From Calcarisporiella thermophila CBS 279.70 (taxonomy: Eukaryota; Calcarisporiellomycota), in NCBI RefSeq assembly GCF_041956535.1, contig NW_027192198.1:504714-568713 (forward strand): a stretch of DNA of 64,000 nt, written 5' to 3'. The notes beneath the pieces were generated by a model that was given only the letters and a program-made list of their open reading frames with translations, did not search any database and had not been told where the DNA came from. The position numbers were made by a program, and so were the translations under genes. This document shows positions 48,501 through 61,037 of the stretch, piece by piece (within the stretch, counting starts at the first letter, position 1; each line of letters starts with the position of its first letter).

Positions 48501-50090
48501 GTTTTTGCACTTATATCACAATATCTATGTTCTTTTTACAGACCTATTGCAGTTGGCTTCTCATTCCTCATTAGAGTTTTCTCGAGATGCACCTCAATTG
48601 TGCGCTTTAATCCCTTATCTTATACAAACAAAGTATTTAACTATTATATTTTTTTTCCCTTTTTCAGTGATAACTTATACAAAATTTTGATTTCATCCTG
48701 TATTCATAGCGCCAATAGCGAAGCTCTCTATAATTTTTCCAATATTTGGACTCTTCTAAACACGGTTAATCCCCGAGAACTTTGGGTCCTTACTGCAAAT
48801 GCTTTGAACACCGAAGGAAGCCGCAAGTAAATCTAAGTCACCTAATATAATAGACATATAACGCAAGCTTATAATTGCACAATATATATTAGTTTGTATA
48901 CTCAGCAAAGCTTAACGTTAGATCCGCTGTTGCTTTTTAAAAGCGATTCTCGTGTATTTCGCTGCCCAACTTTATACCGCATATTTTTGCATGTAAGTGG
49001 CGAGCCCTTTATTGCTTGTAATAGTAAGTACGATTAATTTTTTTTTTCAAATCATTTATAGTTAGTCAAAGTCTATATGCTCGCATCAAGAGAGAAAATC
49101 AAACGTCATAATCTCCTCAAACAAACACGACAGATGGTAAGTAAAAGTTTTGCTTTGCATTTCCTAGATATATCCATAATTTTTATATAATCAAAGGCAA
49201 CCTTCCGAGAACCAAACATAACCGCGATGACTTATCTCCAAGACTCTATAATAATGGGAATCCTCTTAGAATTATGTTTAGAGCAAAATGGAGATAACCA
49301 GAGTAATATAATTTATTCTCAATATGTTTTTTTTTTCTGGTATTAAGAATTCTCTTTTCTAGGCATTCTCGATGAAACCCGAACTCTAACGTGCCAATTT
49401 TTGCATCAACTCTTTCTCGAGAATAAACTTTTGGTTAAACTACTCCATTTCCAAGGGTATGCTCATGAGTTGATACCCGTAACTGTTTCAGAAATTCCAT
49501 CAATACGTAAGATATCCCGTTAATGTACGACCATAATGTTATTTTTTTTTTCTAACATTTATTCTAGATACTTGCCTGGAGTTTTTACCAGAACTGCTCT
49601 CGCAGCCATTTCCAGAGAAACAGGTTTTTGGCATTCTCTTAGCCAGCCGTCTCTGTGAAAAATATCCTATATATAGTAGGTTAGTTAGTCACATATCAGC
49701 TTCAGTAAACTTATTCCATTTTTTGACGTATTTTAAAGTCTTGCAATTATCAAAGAGCACGTGCTGCCAAGGCTACGTAGTATTGCATTTCCAAGGGGTG
49801 CATCTCAGGTTGTCCCAAGCGAATATCTCCTTGAGGCTCTCCCCGCGGCACGGAGTATTTGTCGTGGATTCCCTAGCATGTCAAACTCAGTTATAGAGCT
49901 TCTACGAGGTATCAAACTTTTCAATATAATTTTTTTTAGTTCATCTCTAATATTTTCTTTGATTAAAGATATTGATCCACCAGCGAGCATTTATAAAGAC
50001 TTGTCGATTCAAGGCGAAAAAAAGGCTTTATTGCTTAATCGCATTCATTTATTGATCGAGGTTCTGATAAAAGAAATCTCAGATCAATGA
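45523..50090 (+). CDS. INTS2: Integrator complex subunit 2 (INTS2) homologue
   Basis: About 20 short exons, roughly 1,000-1,150 aa of helical repeat protein (human INTS2 about 1,200). Block-by-block agreement with INTS2: [11 protein letters not shown], then [20 protein letters not shown], then [20 protein letters not shown], then [12 protein letters not shown], then [14 protein letters not shown], then [20 protein letters not shown], then [20 protein letters not shown] followed by [20 protein letters not shown], and near the end [20 protein letters not shown] and [17 protein letters not shown]2 is a backbone subunit of Integrator, which cleaves snRNA 3' ends and attenuates RNA polymerase II transcription. 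Start ATG 45523; a 70-nt intron (45580-45649) removes an apparent in-frame stop. Convergent with the methyltransferase gene, 64 bp apart. Confidence 0.88.
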
Positions 50091-50154
50091 GATGTAAGGC
50101 TCGCATAGAGCTATAATCATGCGTTTTCTCGATTTATCCTCTCGCAAGGAGATA

Positions 50155-51895
50155 TTAACAGCCAGCAGGATTCTCTGGTTTTAGAGCGACAAAATATGCA
50201 CACTCATAGACATATTGTAGCATGGATAGCCTATTAGCTGTATATGTTGTTGGCACGCGCTTCTCCTTCTGGAATTTATGATTCAAAATATAGACAAACT
50301 CTGAAACTCAAAATATCAAACTGTTACTAATATACAACCTACCTCTACCTTAAACCCTACAGTATGCACCACCTCCATTACTTCTTGTAAACTCAATTCA
50401 ATTGAAATTTCACCATGCATATTTTCAAAGTGATAAAGTAGGGGGCCTTCAGGAAATCCTAAGTCAGAGTATTATATCAAAGATTGTTTAACCCTTAAAC
50501 ATACCTATATTTATCCAGATGCCTCCTGGTTTCAAAATGCGATATATAGCTTGGATATAATCTATAATGTTCTTAGCGGTGTCGATGAAAAAACTTGTAA
50601 CCACAGCATCCCATTTGTCTTGCAATTGTAATTGATATTACTCAATTGATAAAATTATGCAAAGAGAACACAAAGCTTACTGAGATTCTCCGCGCCCTCT
50701 CCATATACCTCTAGAAAATCTCCGGCAACCATCGAAAAATCAGCAGTCGAAGGCAAGTTACCAGGAGCTATATCCGGAATAAGAACTGGCTGAAGTTGAT
50801 CTTGAGCAGAGACCACATTCGAGAAAGAGTGGATATAAGGGAAAATGGTATGTTCTTTGGCTATTTTAGCTCTAAAATTTATATCAGTTAATCGTTCCTG
50901 AAGTTTGCATGGGATAATGCATCAACCTATTCAAGATGAAATGCGAAGTCAAAAGCTTCAGAGAAAAGTTAGAAGTAGTAATCAAGATGGGTAATGAAGA
51001 AAAACTTGCCATGTAGAACGAGAACTCATTGCCTAGTTAGGTACAACATGGTTCAGTTACAAAGAATTCCTGGATTAGTGTTCTAAAAAATTACCTTGAG
51101 TGCTGTATCCTATTGAATAATTTTTATTAAAGAACTATGTGCTGGAGTATATTGATGAAAATGCATACCTTGGCAAGCAATATCGTACGCTAATCTGCCC
51201 AATCCTGCCCCAGGAACTAGGATTTGGATATCCCCCCTAAGTTATGCATTTAGCATGAATATATTTTGGAATAAGACATAGTAGCATTTTGCTTATTAGA
51301 AGCAGTTTACCGTTCACTTATATCGAGGTTATTAAAGTGAATATTCAACTCCTTGATAATTGGAAGATACGTAGACTCCCTTTCTAGCCTTCCCTAGAGA
51401 TTGATTTAATTGAGAATATAATCGAATTAAGCAAGGGTGAACGCAATATAACCTCTTCAGACCAATCTCTTGCGATTTGCTTTATGGTGCTCCTTAATTT
51501 GTCCATATCAAACTCGGTAATGTGCGATTTGAAATTTTGCGAGGTAGGGAGACCGTGCAAATCGTCCTAAAGAAGGGTAAGCGCATTGTTGCTATATACT
51601 GTTAATAAAATAGAAATTTTACACTCTCGTCCTCGTTTATAAACATGCGGCTATCTGAAACAATGAGCTTCAAAACTTCATAATTTTGGATTATACAATT
51701 GTCGATGCTCTCTAGCCTACTAAGGAAATTAGGAGCAAGGGCTTGTTGAGATTTCGGAAGTGACTGGAAATCCGCGCGACGTTTTTGGTTCGCAGAAAGT
51801 GCACTAGACTTGTAGTGTGCGAAGGTGTCTAGAACTTTTTTGAATTGATTCTGCTCCTCTTTAACGGGATCAATTTCGTCGTGCTCGTGAGACAT
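50155..51895 (-). CDS. Carnosine N-methyltransferase-like protein (N2227 family)
   Basis: SAM-dependent methyltransferase of the CARNMT1/YNL092W family. About eight exons. Visible: the N-terminal [20 protein letters not shown] and [13 protein letters not shown], the SAM-binding [89 protein letters not shown] and the C-terminal [20 protein letters not shown]. The family methylates carnosine-like dipeptides or protein histidines; the natural substrate in fungi is not settled. All key motifs are present. Stop at 50155. Confidence 0.92.
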
Positions 51896-52410
51896 GATTA
51901 CAAACTACGACTGTAAAGATATTCAGATTTTCCTATTCTATTCTTATAATGGGGCGCAGTAATAAAGTATTCAGTCTGAGAAGAAAACATGCATTAATAC
52001 CATTATGACGAACAATCTTAGTCAATTCTGACGCTTTCCTTTGACTCGCTTGAGGATGCTGTAATACGGAACCCAAGCAATAGTTGCAAAGGAGACTTTG
52101 ATAAAAAGAGGATTCTGAATGGTATATATAGATTATAATGAAGGTCCAGATTTATTTATAAATGAAATTTATCGTGTGAGCAATTGATTTCCTAGAGGGT
52201 TATTTATTATCTATATAACGATCGGTGGTATCGTTGCTAAAATAAAATTTCAGTTTATGAATGCATAAAGAGAGCCAATGTTGGTCCATAATGTTTTGTG
52301 ACTAGTTCTCCAAATGCTGAATAAGCATCAAGTTAATATATATTTGCTCCATTCTTTTTTCCCTATTTTCTTTCTTTCAAACATCTCGAGCATTTCAATT
52401 CTTAAATAAA
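51896..52410. promoter_or_regulatory. Divergent intergenic region (methyltransferase / riboflavin synthase)
   Basis: About 515 bp between two divergent starts. Pyrimidine-rich patches precede the riboflavin synthase ATG. No gene and no nameable operator. Confidence 0.4.
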
Positions 52411-53285
52411 ATGTTTACAGGCATAATCGAACACATGGGTACGGTAGTCTCAATTACCGAAATAGATGCTTCTGAATCAGGAGGAGGTGGATGGTCAATG
52501 ATAATAGGAGATGCTGCTAGTATCCTAGGCGATTGCCACATCGGAGATAGCATAGCTGTTAATGGTTAAGTTAATTGAGATCCTTTCTAAAAAACAAATG
52601 CTAACCTGATTATTTTTTAATGAAAAGGATGCTGTTTGACAGTAACTGAATTCAATGAAGATTCATTCAAGGTTGGGATCGCACCAGAATCTCTTAGGCG
52701 AACAAATCTCGGTATACTAGGGCTATAAATTACAGAATTGCTTGAATTAGTTTTTTTATTCCTTTATATACAAGGGGATTTGAAAGTCAACGACAAAGTA
52801 AACCTTGAACGGGCATTATCGGGAGGAACGCGGTTTGGAGGGCATTTTGTGCAGGTTCCTATACTCTCATTTTGAATGCTTTCAAGTCTCTGTTTAACCA
52901 TTACGAAATGTAGGGTCACGTAGACTGCACGGCGACTATTGTTTCGATAAAACCAGAAGGGAATTCCAAGTGGTTCGAGCTCGAACTCCCGGATCAATCA
53001 CTTCTGCCATATCTTATTCCTAAAGGCTTCATTGCGCTGGACGGCACTTCGCTAACTGTATGTGATGTAGACGACAATAAGCGAAGGTTCACTATTATGA
53101 TGATCGCTCACACTCAGAAACACGTGGTTATGGCTGAAAAACAACCAGGAGATCGAGTCAATGTTGAGATGGATATGGTTGGCAAATATGCTGTTAAGCA
53201 AGTTGAGGCTGCAATAGAGGGCATGCTGGGCGATAATTCGAAGCTTTTGGAAAGGATAGCCCAAAAGCTTGAACGAAAACAATAG
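52411..53285 (+). CDS. RIB5: Riboflavin synthase
   Basis: Catalyses the last riboflavin step, dismutating two lumazines. Four exons and two lumazine-binding repeats: MFTGIIEHMGTV with GDSIAVNGCLTVTEF and APESLRRTNL in repeat 1, and HFVQGHVDCTATI with GFIALDGTSLTVCDV and IAHTQKHVVM in repeat 2. The internal duplication and the GGHFVQGHVD active-site segment are intact. The C-terminal helix (AAIEGMLGDNSKLLERIAQK) probably mediates trimerisation. The introns fall after VNG, TNL and FVQ. Convergent with the INTS8 gene, 104 bp apart. Confidence 0.96.
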
Positions 53286-53389
53286 CTATTCGAAATGAAA
53301 CATTTTATTGAATTTCCTGGCGAAAACTCCGTGACCAATATAATAAATTTCGATAATATATATACAAAATAACTCCAATGGTGGCCATA

Positions 53390-55650
53390 TTATTTGATAA
53401 ATTGAAGAACCCGTAGTATAAGTTGCCGTTTTAACTCAATGCTGGTGGTTATATTGTTAGGATCGTGTTCTGGTGGAATACGCCGTTTTTGGAGTCTGGA
53501 GCTCTATATGAGAACTTTAACATGAATCATCGTAATATATTCATTGCAAATGTGTAGTTGCTCACCAATGCTTCTATGGGATATTGTTTCGCCTGGCAAG
53601 ACATTTTCAGTATATTGATGATCCATTCCTCCCAAATAAGATCAAGAAAAGAAGAATGCTCGATAGTCTTCTCCTCAATGGAGGTTTCTGCAATAGTTTT
53701 AGCGCTCTCTACATCCGTTGTTGGAAGAAGCTGGTATAGAGCCAACGCACCGATATACTCTAAAATAAGTGAGAAAACACATCAAAAATATATAAGAATA
53801 CTTAATATTCTATTTTAATCCTTTTACCTTGTAATTTTGTTAGGCAATAAACGGCACGTAACACTAGCTCTGGTTTGCAAAACATAGTAAGCACTTTGCC
53901 ATCGGAAAAATAATCCGACGAAAGGCAAGCTGCCTCAAGAAAGAACCTATAATTCCCCGTTAATATGAATACAATTATTGTTTGAAGCAATCATAAGGAG
54001 TCTTACTTCAAAGCAAACTTATAATCTCCATTGGCAACATATAGATCCATTAAATTAAGTTTTATGGCAAGATCGGTAGGATTAGCTCTGCTCTGCTCCA
54101 GGAATAGTAAAACTAGCGTATCAATCAAGAATGGCACACTTTCTTCGGTCAGGGTTTTGACACCAGCCGTTTGCTCTACTACAGATACCAAGTGATGCAC
54201 TCTATTGTGGAATAAGAACTTCTCAGTAATTAACTAATTAGGGATTGCTAGTGCTTAAGGCTCCCACCGTTTATCCTGAAAAGTTAATGCAGAACTTGAA
54301 TTACAAGTTAAAGCACAAAACGGACCAATACGTTCAAGGTTTATCTAGATAAAAAACAATGTCCAGATTTATTCAACTCATCAAAGGGACACAAAGATAA
54401 AACATATCCCAAACATTTTAAACCTCGAGTTACCTTCAATGCTTCCGATTGCTGTGAGGTACATAGAGCGCCGGCAATTAGACTGCCAAATAAGAGGCGA
54501 ATATTCCAATTTTTGACGCTGAGAATAGCTCTAATAAACGGTTTCTGATAAACAATAAATGTAAATCATATTAAAAACAAATAAATTAAATATCGCGGAA
54601 CTACCTGAGCAGCAGATTCATTTCCATCGGATTCTATAGCACTTATCATTTGGTATACCCATTCGCGAAGTTGAACAAGAGAACCGAGATTGGTGTTTAA
54701 AAGAATATCTAAAACATCTGTATCTTTATAAAAAAAAATACGGGTGAAATCTTCAATTATTATATGTTCCATCGGCAAAAACGAACAAAACAGGAACTGT
54801 GTATATAAATACATACTCTCTACAGCTGAAATATCAATACTGAATTGTCGCAGAGTTTGCAAGAATAATAATAAAGGCGTTGCGGCTTCGCACAACAGTT
54901 TTTGTGAGCTATGGACTAACGGGTAAATAGGAATTTTACTAAAAGCCATAGATATCCCCCAAAATATAGCTTTAAACTAACCTTCCTCGGAGCATGCTTG
55001 AATTGTGGCCAGAAGATATTTCTGGAGTGCATCCCATTCCATAGCATCCAAGCAAAACGCGATCATTCTTCCCTTCAATAAAAAGTATTACCACAATAGA
55101 CTATATCAAAAATATGCAATGCAAACATACCAAAACCGGGGTGTCGAGCACTCCATAATATTCTAAATAGACTGCTATCGACTGAAGTATAGGTGGCACG
55201 CTACTCGCTGTTATACTAGGAAGGTCCTGTTGTTGAGAGATTGCTGCCCCAATACTAGTGGCCAAACGGTATTTTTCCAATATTAATCTTCGTAAGCTGT
55301 CAAGTTCAACATCGGTGAAGAAGTAGTTTGAAGTAAATCCAGGAAGATTTCCAGCATGCTCCAAGAAATTGATTGCCACAACATACTCCTCCTTTTCCGA
55401 GAATATATCAGTTACTTAAAGCGTTGAGATGGGAAAAAATTGAATATACTTTTTCGTAAAGGCTTATTCCGCAAGCAAATTCCAAAAGCGCCGCGTCAGT
55501 ATCCGATATCCCTTCCTATTATAAAAAAGCGATACCACTGCTTCAATATGCTTATTATTATTATTATTCTAACGGAGACAGACCTGTTGAATAAAAGTAT
55601 TAAGATCGCTAAGGTTATTCCAGAGAAGAAGTTTGGATGTATTCTAGTGA
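53390..55650 (-). CDS. INTS8: Probable Integrator complex subunit 8 (INTS8), 5' end unresolved
   Basis: About nine exons of a helical, TPR-like protein. The C-terminal quarter follows INTS8: a TPR pair (LNLMDLYVANGDYKFALKFF, LEAACLSSDYFSD), then KPELVLRAVYCLTKLQEYIG and ALALYQLL, then FLDLIWEEWIINILK, and a final basic helix IELKRQLILRVLQFIK, matching in order and spacing the equivalent INTS8 blocks ending YIWD...RRKK. Upstream exons (EYVVAINFLEHAGNLPGFTS, LDSLRRLILEKYRLATSIG) fit its mid-region. I could not find the first exon or the PP2A-binding WFEF motif; at most 340 bp remain before the FKBP gene, so the protein is short or its start is split. INTS8 links Integrator to PP2A in animals. 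Confidence 0.7.
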
Positions 55651-55988
55651 GATATACTTGATTAGACGAATTCTTGTTCCCATTATTTGTAAAATTACCA
55701 TTCTAAAATACTTGCTCCAGGAATCTTCTTCCTTTTAACCTATTAAGTGTTTTGCTGACTGCTTTCCGAGAGTGGCCAAAATCTTTTGCAGGTTTCCAAA
55801 TCAAGCTTCTAAATATTTAGGCTTTTCAACACAAAGAGCATTTCAGCTGGTCATTTTATTCTTATTATGAATAATTATAGGTCTTTTTTTTAAAAAAATA
55901 TTAAAAATCACCCCATATACTCTTTGATAGTCTCAGTAGAAATCAAATATAAGCTCTTGCCCTTTTTCCAAGCTTTTCTCACGGTATT

Positions 55989-56622
55989 TTAGAGCTCGGA
56001 GTGACGATTAATATCGACCAACTCGACCTCAAACACCAAGGTAGACTTTGGAGGGATTAACGAGCCAAACCCGCCTTCTCCATAGGCTAGATCCGGCGGA
56101 ATAATCAACTTTCGTTGCTCTCCGATACACATACTATTTCGACACAGGGGACGGTCAGTTTTTTTCATTTTTTCATATTGGAAGATAGCTCCTTACTTTT
56201 GTAAGCCTTGATCCCACCCTAAAATTGATCCCATATTATTATCATGCGCGAAAAAGATAAAAAAAAAATGTATACTACACCTTTTATCACTTGACCCATT
56301 CCTAACTGAAATTCTAGTGGTTGATTGCGCGAGCGACTTGAATCGAATTCCTTTCCGGAATCAAAAAGTGTGCCCACATAGTGCATCGAGAGGCGGTCAC
56401 TACGAAGCCCATGTAAAAAAGTTACTCGTATAAATTAAGAATTCCATAAGATTGCGCCCGTGAGCAAAAATGCGATTTTTTTTTTCACCCTTTACGCGAA
56501 CGAATACTGCATTCAGCATCAGGAATCCGCTTTTTGACCCCAATTTGCAGGGATTTGGGTGGCTCTTTGGCTTGGACGAGTGAGACGAATAATGTAAAAG
56601 CAAGGACAACCGAGAATCTCAT
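55989..56622 (-). CDS. FKBP-type peptidyl-prolyl isomerase of the ER (FKBP2 type)
   Basis: Four exons (56489-56622, 56281-56399, 56197-56218 of only 22 nt, 55989-56133) join to 139 aa. A signal peptide ([18 protein letters not shown]) is followed by [74 protein letters not shown] and [17 protein letters not shown], the FKBP2/FKBP13 fold with the active-site Tyr, Trp and the VIKGW core. The C-terminus is HSEL, a likely variant of HDEL for ER retention. A folding enzyme of the secretory pathway. Confidence 0.95.
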
Positions 56623-56860
56623 TTTTGTCAAGGTGTTCAAGATCCTAAACAGATTAACACGCAACTTTCTTAAAATCGGTATAAATAATTATATAATTTT
56701 CTAAATCTTCTAGCATTAAAGCTCCGATGTAAAAATAAAAATTCTCTATCTCAATTTATTTGACTTTGCCATATTTTGCTCGAGACAATATAATGGGAAG
56801 CAACCAGAATAAAAAGAAGGATATCTTTTAATTATTGACACCATTGAACGAAGCAGCCCT

Positions 56861-59651
56861 TTATTGCTCCTGTTTGACAGAATCATGGATGGCGGTTTCC
56901 TGCATCTCCCACATACTACGATAAACTCCACTTGGTAATCTAAGGAGCTCTTCATGGTGCCCTTGCTCAACCACCTGACCGTCACGCAACACAATGATCT
57001 TGTCTAATATCCAAGAGAAAATGCTTCAGTAAAAATAAAGTGACATGGGCCCAACCAAAATACGCACCAGCATCGGCAATAGTTCGTAGTCTATGTGCAA
57101 CAAATAAGCTTGTTCGACACTTTTGTTGTAAAACCGCTCGGATATTAGCTAATAACTCTTGCTCTGTGTTAGCGTCTAGCGCAGAAGTAGCCTCATCGAA
57201 AAAGAGAATGGGTGGGTCCTTTAGAATAGCACGTGCAAGTGCAATGCGCTGTTTTTCTCCACCTAATATTGAAAGGTGCACAAGCGTTAATTCATACTAA
57301 TATCCATTTTGTACGATGGCCAACCTACCCGACACCATAAGCCCCCGCTCTCCCACTTTGGTCTGATATCCTTCAGGCAACCTTGTAATGACGTCGTGGA
57401 TTCTGGCTTGCTTCGCAGCTCCATACACCTCGTCTTCAGAAGCATCAATTCGCCCATAGCGTATATTGTGATAAATAGTGTTGTTAAAGAGGGCTGTGTC
57501 TTGTGGAACCACTCCAATATTTCGGCGCAGGCTCTCTAGAGTCACTTGGCGCACGTCCTGTCCGTTAATTAGGATCTTGCCGCTTTGAGGGTCATAGAAC
57601 CGGAAAAGTAAGCGGAGGACCGTACTTTTTCCGCAACCACTCGGCCCAACGATTGCCACCTTTTTTCCGTGAGGAATCACAAACGAAACCCCCTTTAGAA
57701 TCGGCCGATCTGGGTGATATCCGAAAACCACGTCCTCAAATCGAATTTCTCCGCCATCAAGAGCCAGGGGTGAAGAATGGGGAGAGTCCTAAAAAATACG
57801 AGCAATATGAAATTGCAGCTACTCTAAGATTGAGGTTCAGTTGACCAAACCTTTATCTTAATATGTGCGTTTTGTAGGTTGAAGAGCGTATCCATGTCGA
57901 TAAGGGATTGGCGCAATTCGCGGTAAACTGACCCTAAGAAATTCAATGGAAGGGAGAGCTGGAAAACAAGTTGGTTGACCATCACTACATCTCCAACCGT
58001 CAATGTCCCTAGGAGCATCAAAGTTAGATATCAAGAATACTCTATTATCCATTCCAAAAGAAAAAGTAGCTAACCCTGGATAACCCCCTGCGCAGCTAAA
58101 AACATCATCACAGTAAGAGCAGTACTAAAAATAACATTTTGCCCGGAATTAAGGAATGAAAGACTCTGAGCAATTTTCAACGAAGAACGCTCGTAATTTG
58201 CTAAAGCCTTGTCGTATTGCTCAGCCTCGAATTTTTCATTATTGAAGTACTTTAGAGTACCATATAAAAGTGAGTATGTGCTCCTATAGATGTGTAGATA
58301 CGCATATGGGTACTACCTTGACTGCTTCGAAGTTGATTAGAGAATCGACTGCAACGGTAGCCGCTTGATTGTCAGCTTTATTTGCTTCTTTGCGGAAGCG
58401 TGTCCTAAAAATAAGCGTTAGTGAAAAAGATATTCACCGACGAGCAGTCATAACTACACACCTCCATGAAGTGGTCTGAACGGTGAATGCAACGTAAGCA
58501 GCCATGGTTGTCAAAGTCACCGCAGCAAATGCTCCTCCGTATTTGCTTGCCTACATAAGGGAAGCCAAATTAAATGTCAGTCATCCTCAATAAAAATAGA
58601 GTCATTCAAGATTTTTCTAACCAAAATGCCGCACACCATAGCGATTTCGAGGGCGGTAGGAATGACATGAAATACCATGGATGACAGCAAAAATGAGATG
58701 CCCCTATGTGACATGATATAAGTATAGATACAGTTAATAAAAAAATCATTGCTATTACTTGGTACCACGATCGATTGCGCGACTCAAGCCTCCGGTTTGC
58801 CGAGATAGATGGAAGCTCATATCCAGTTGATGAAGATGTTCAAATGTCTGTCTCGCTACACGACGGATGGCCGATTGAGCTACGTTTGCAAAAATTGCAT
58901 TGCGTAGCTCCTGGAAAACAGAAGAGCCGATTCGAGCAAGTCCGTCTGTTCATTGGAGTATAAATGAGGAAATAGAGCAGGATGAAGAAGGGGGCAAAGC
59001 CGACTCGCTTACATCCGAGTAACATTGCGCCGGCAACGGCCCACACGGTAGCGTCTTCGGGGATTGGAATGTTCAGCTGATCGATCACTTGCTTGAAGAA
59101 AAATGGAACTTGAACGTTCAGCACCTAAACGCATAGTTTATATCTGTCAGCGTGGAACTATCTATGGTTGAAATCGATTGATAGATATACCTTTCCACTT
59201 ATTAGTAAGCCGAGAGCAATGACGACTCGTATTTTGACGCCTGTGTCATTTTTTGGCCAAATATATCGCATCAAATGCTTTATAATTTGAAGATCGGAAG
59301 CTGTCTTCTCCGCCTTCTCGGGAGCATTGATTGCCTCTTTCGCCTTAACCTCGGGGACTTTCTTTGTGGAGAAAGAGCGGAAAGAGGAGAAACGGGCGCG
59401 AAACGTTGCATTCTTTTTTTCGAAATAAACTGCCAAGTTAGTTAATAAAGGGGAATTAAGAATACCAGGCAACAACGCACATGCTTGGAAAGAGAATTCC
59501 CTGCAACCATTTTCGAACATGAATAGCTCTGGGGCTTAAAATTGCGACCCAACTCGACGGGAACGACCTCCAGGCGTGCATTCGAGGTGAACATCTTTGA
59601 TAACAGTCGGGTTGAGCGAAGCATGTTTGCCACCTCGTTCTGCTTAATCAT
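56861..59651 (-). CDS. ATM1: Mitochondrial ABC transporter Atm1 (ABCB7)
   Basis: Half transporter of the inner membrane that exports a glutathione/sulfur compound for cytosolic Fe-S protein assembly. About 13 exons. A basic presequence ([18 protein letters not shown]) is followed by a TM domain ([28 protein letters not shown], then [19 protein letters not shown], then [20 protein letters not shown] with [13 protein letters not shown], all typical Atm1 blocks). The nucleotide-binding domain has Walker [11 protein letters not shown]-loop [13 protein letters not shown], signature [14 protein letters not shown], Walker [13 protein letters not shown] and the H-loop VAHRLRT. ATG 59651 is the first in-frame start; ATG 59624 (MLRSTRLL) makes a better presequence. 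One early donor (GTTGTT) is inferred to keep the frame. Confidence 0.95.
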
Positions 59652-61037
59652 CAAATGGTCGTTAATTTACCTTTGCATTTCCGACGACCGAAAAGGCCCT
59701 GTCATTAGCTCGGCCACAAAGCCGGCAAATCGGACTCTTTAAAACCGATCGCAAGCCTAGCCTCAGCATCTATATGAAGGTGACCAAGATGGACGCGTAA
59801 TCCTGCAATGCGAAGTTTTCTCGTCCCACTTTCTCTGCTCTACCGTTTTGACAAATGATTTATTTTATGGAAATGATACAGATAATCTGAAATAGGAAAC
59901 TGGGATTTTCAGAGCCGTTTCTGTCCTGGCCACCACCAACCGAATGCCGCGGGTTCAGATGGAACCGATGAATCTTAACAATGCGTTACCGCCCATTTCG
60001 ACAAATGCTCTGGAATATTCTGAGGCGCTATTAGCTTTGTGTATGTCTGCTCATGAAAAGGGGCGGGGAGCGTCGCGTCCGAATATACCAGCAATAGGAT
60101 TCAGGGTTTCCGGGAGAGGAGCATCGAGACAATGGAAGCGCAACACGCACACTCTCTGGAAGTTGTTAAGCAGGGACATGCTATTGCCTACAATGACATG
60201 GATGCCGAGCCGCCAATTGAACAGGGAGCGCAAAGAGGTGTGAAGCGAGAGGTTAGGGCGTGTGCCAGAAGAGGCTTGGGGCCCCGACAGGCAGAGAGCG
60301 GCTGGGTTGGGGCTTGAGATAGCGTTGGAATGGCAGCTTTGTATTTAATTGCATGCAACTTTGGGAGAGCCTCGAAACCGCCTGAGCCTTGTTTTGTTTT
60401 CCAGCCTGTGGGAAGGGCCGGGGAAGCGCAGGAAGAACAGGTGTGAAATTATTGAGGCAAGTTTTCCTTTTCAAACCGTGGCCCGGGCTGGGCGACAAAC
60501 GAACCTTGATTGTGTGCCGTCATCGGGGCGTTGCGTGGATTTCTTAGCTAATGGCAATAAATAACAAAAGCGTCGCCCGGGCGTGCACAGCAGCAACGCG
60601 CAACCGGGCCCTCGAACCGGTTCGCGCCTGGGCCGCGTATGGCAGGGCGGACTGCCCACGGAAAATTCTGGAGGCACGAGAGATCAGCAGAGCCTCGCGC
60701 TCTCCAACTCGGCACCTCGTGTAACCCTTGCTTGCTCTGCGACTCCGCACAGTCACTCCGAGGCGCTGTCGCCCGGCTCTGAGGCCGCAATCGAACTGAG
60801 CCGAATTCTCAGCGGCTGAATTCCCGGGTCACAGTAGCCCACGCGCATCCTCCAAAGGAGAAAAAGGGCAGAAGTTTACAGCGAGCATTTCGGCCTTTAA
60901 ATATTAAATTCATTTCTTGGAGATACAAATAGAAGCGGAAGCGGTTTTTGCCAGATTTTTATTTGTCCCGTCCAAAAACTTTGCTCCCGCAGAAACCGCA
61001 GGCATCCCCCGGGAATCAGCACTCACAAGGGGAGAGA
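59652..61037. promoter_or_regulatory. Long divergent intergenic region (Atm1 / velvet), GC-rich
   Basis: 1.4 kb between divergent starts, much more GC-rich than the core of the window. Several long frames exist (for example 59944-60243 plus) but their translations show no conserved domain and overlap on both strands, as expected in GC-rich DNA. Such a long upstream region fits a developmentally regulated velvet gene. Confidence 0.45.

Noticed and set aside
59944-60243. 99-codon plus-strand frame in the Atm1-velvet intergenic region
   Set aside because: No conserved motif, overlapping frames on both strands, and GC-rich DNA where long chance frames are common.
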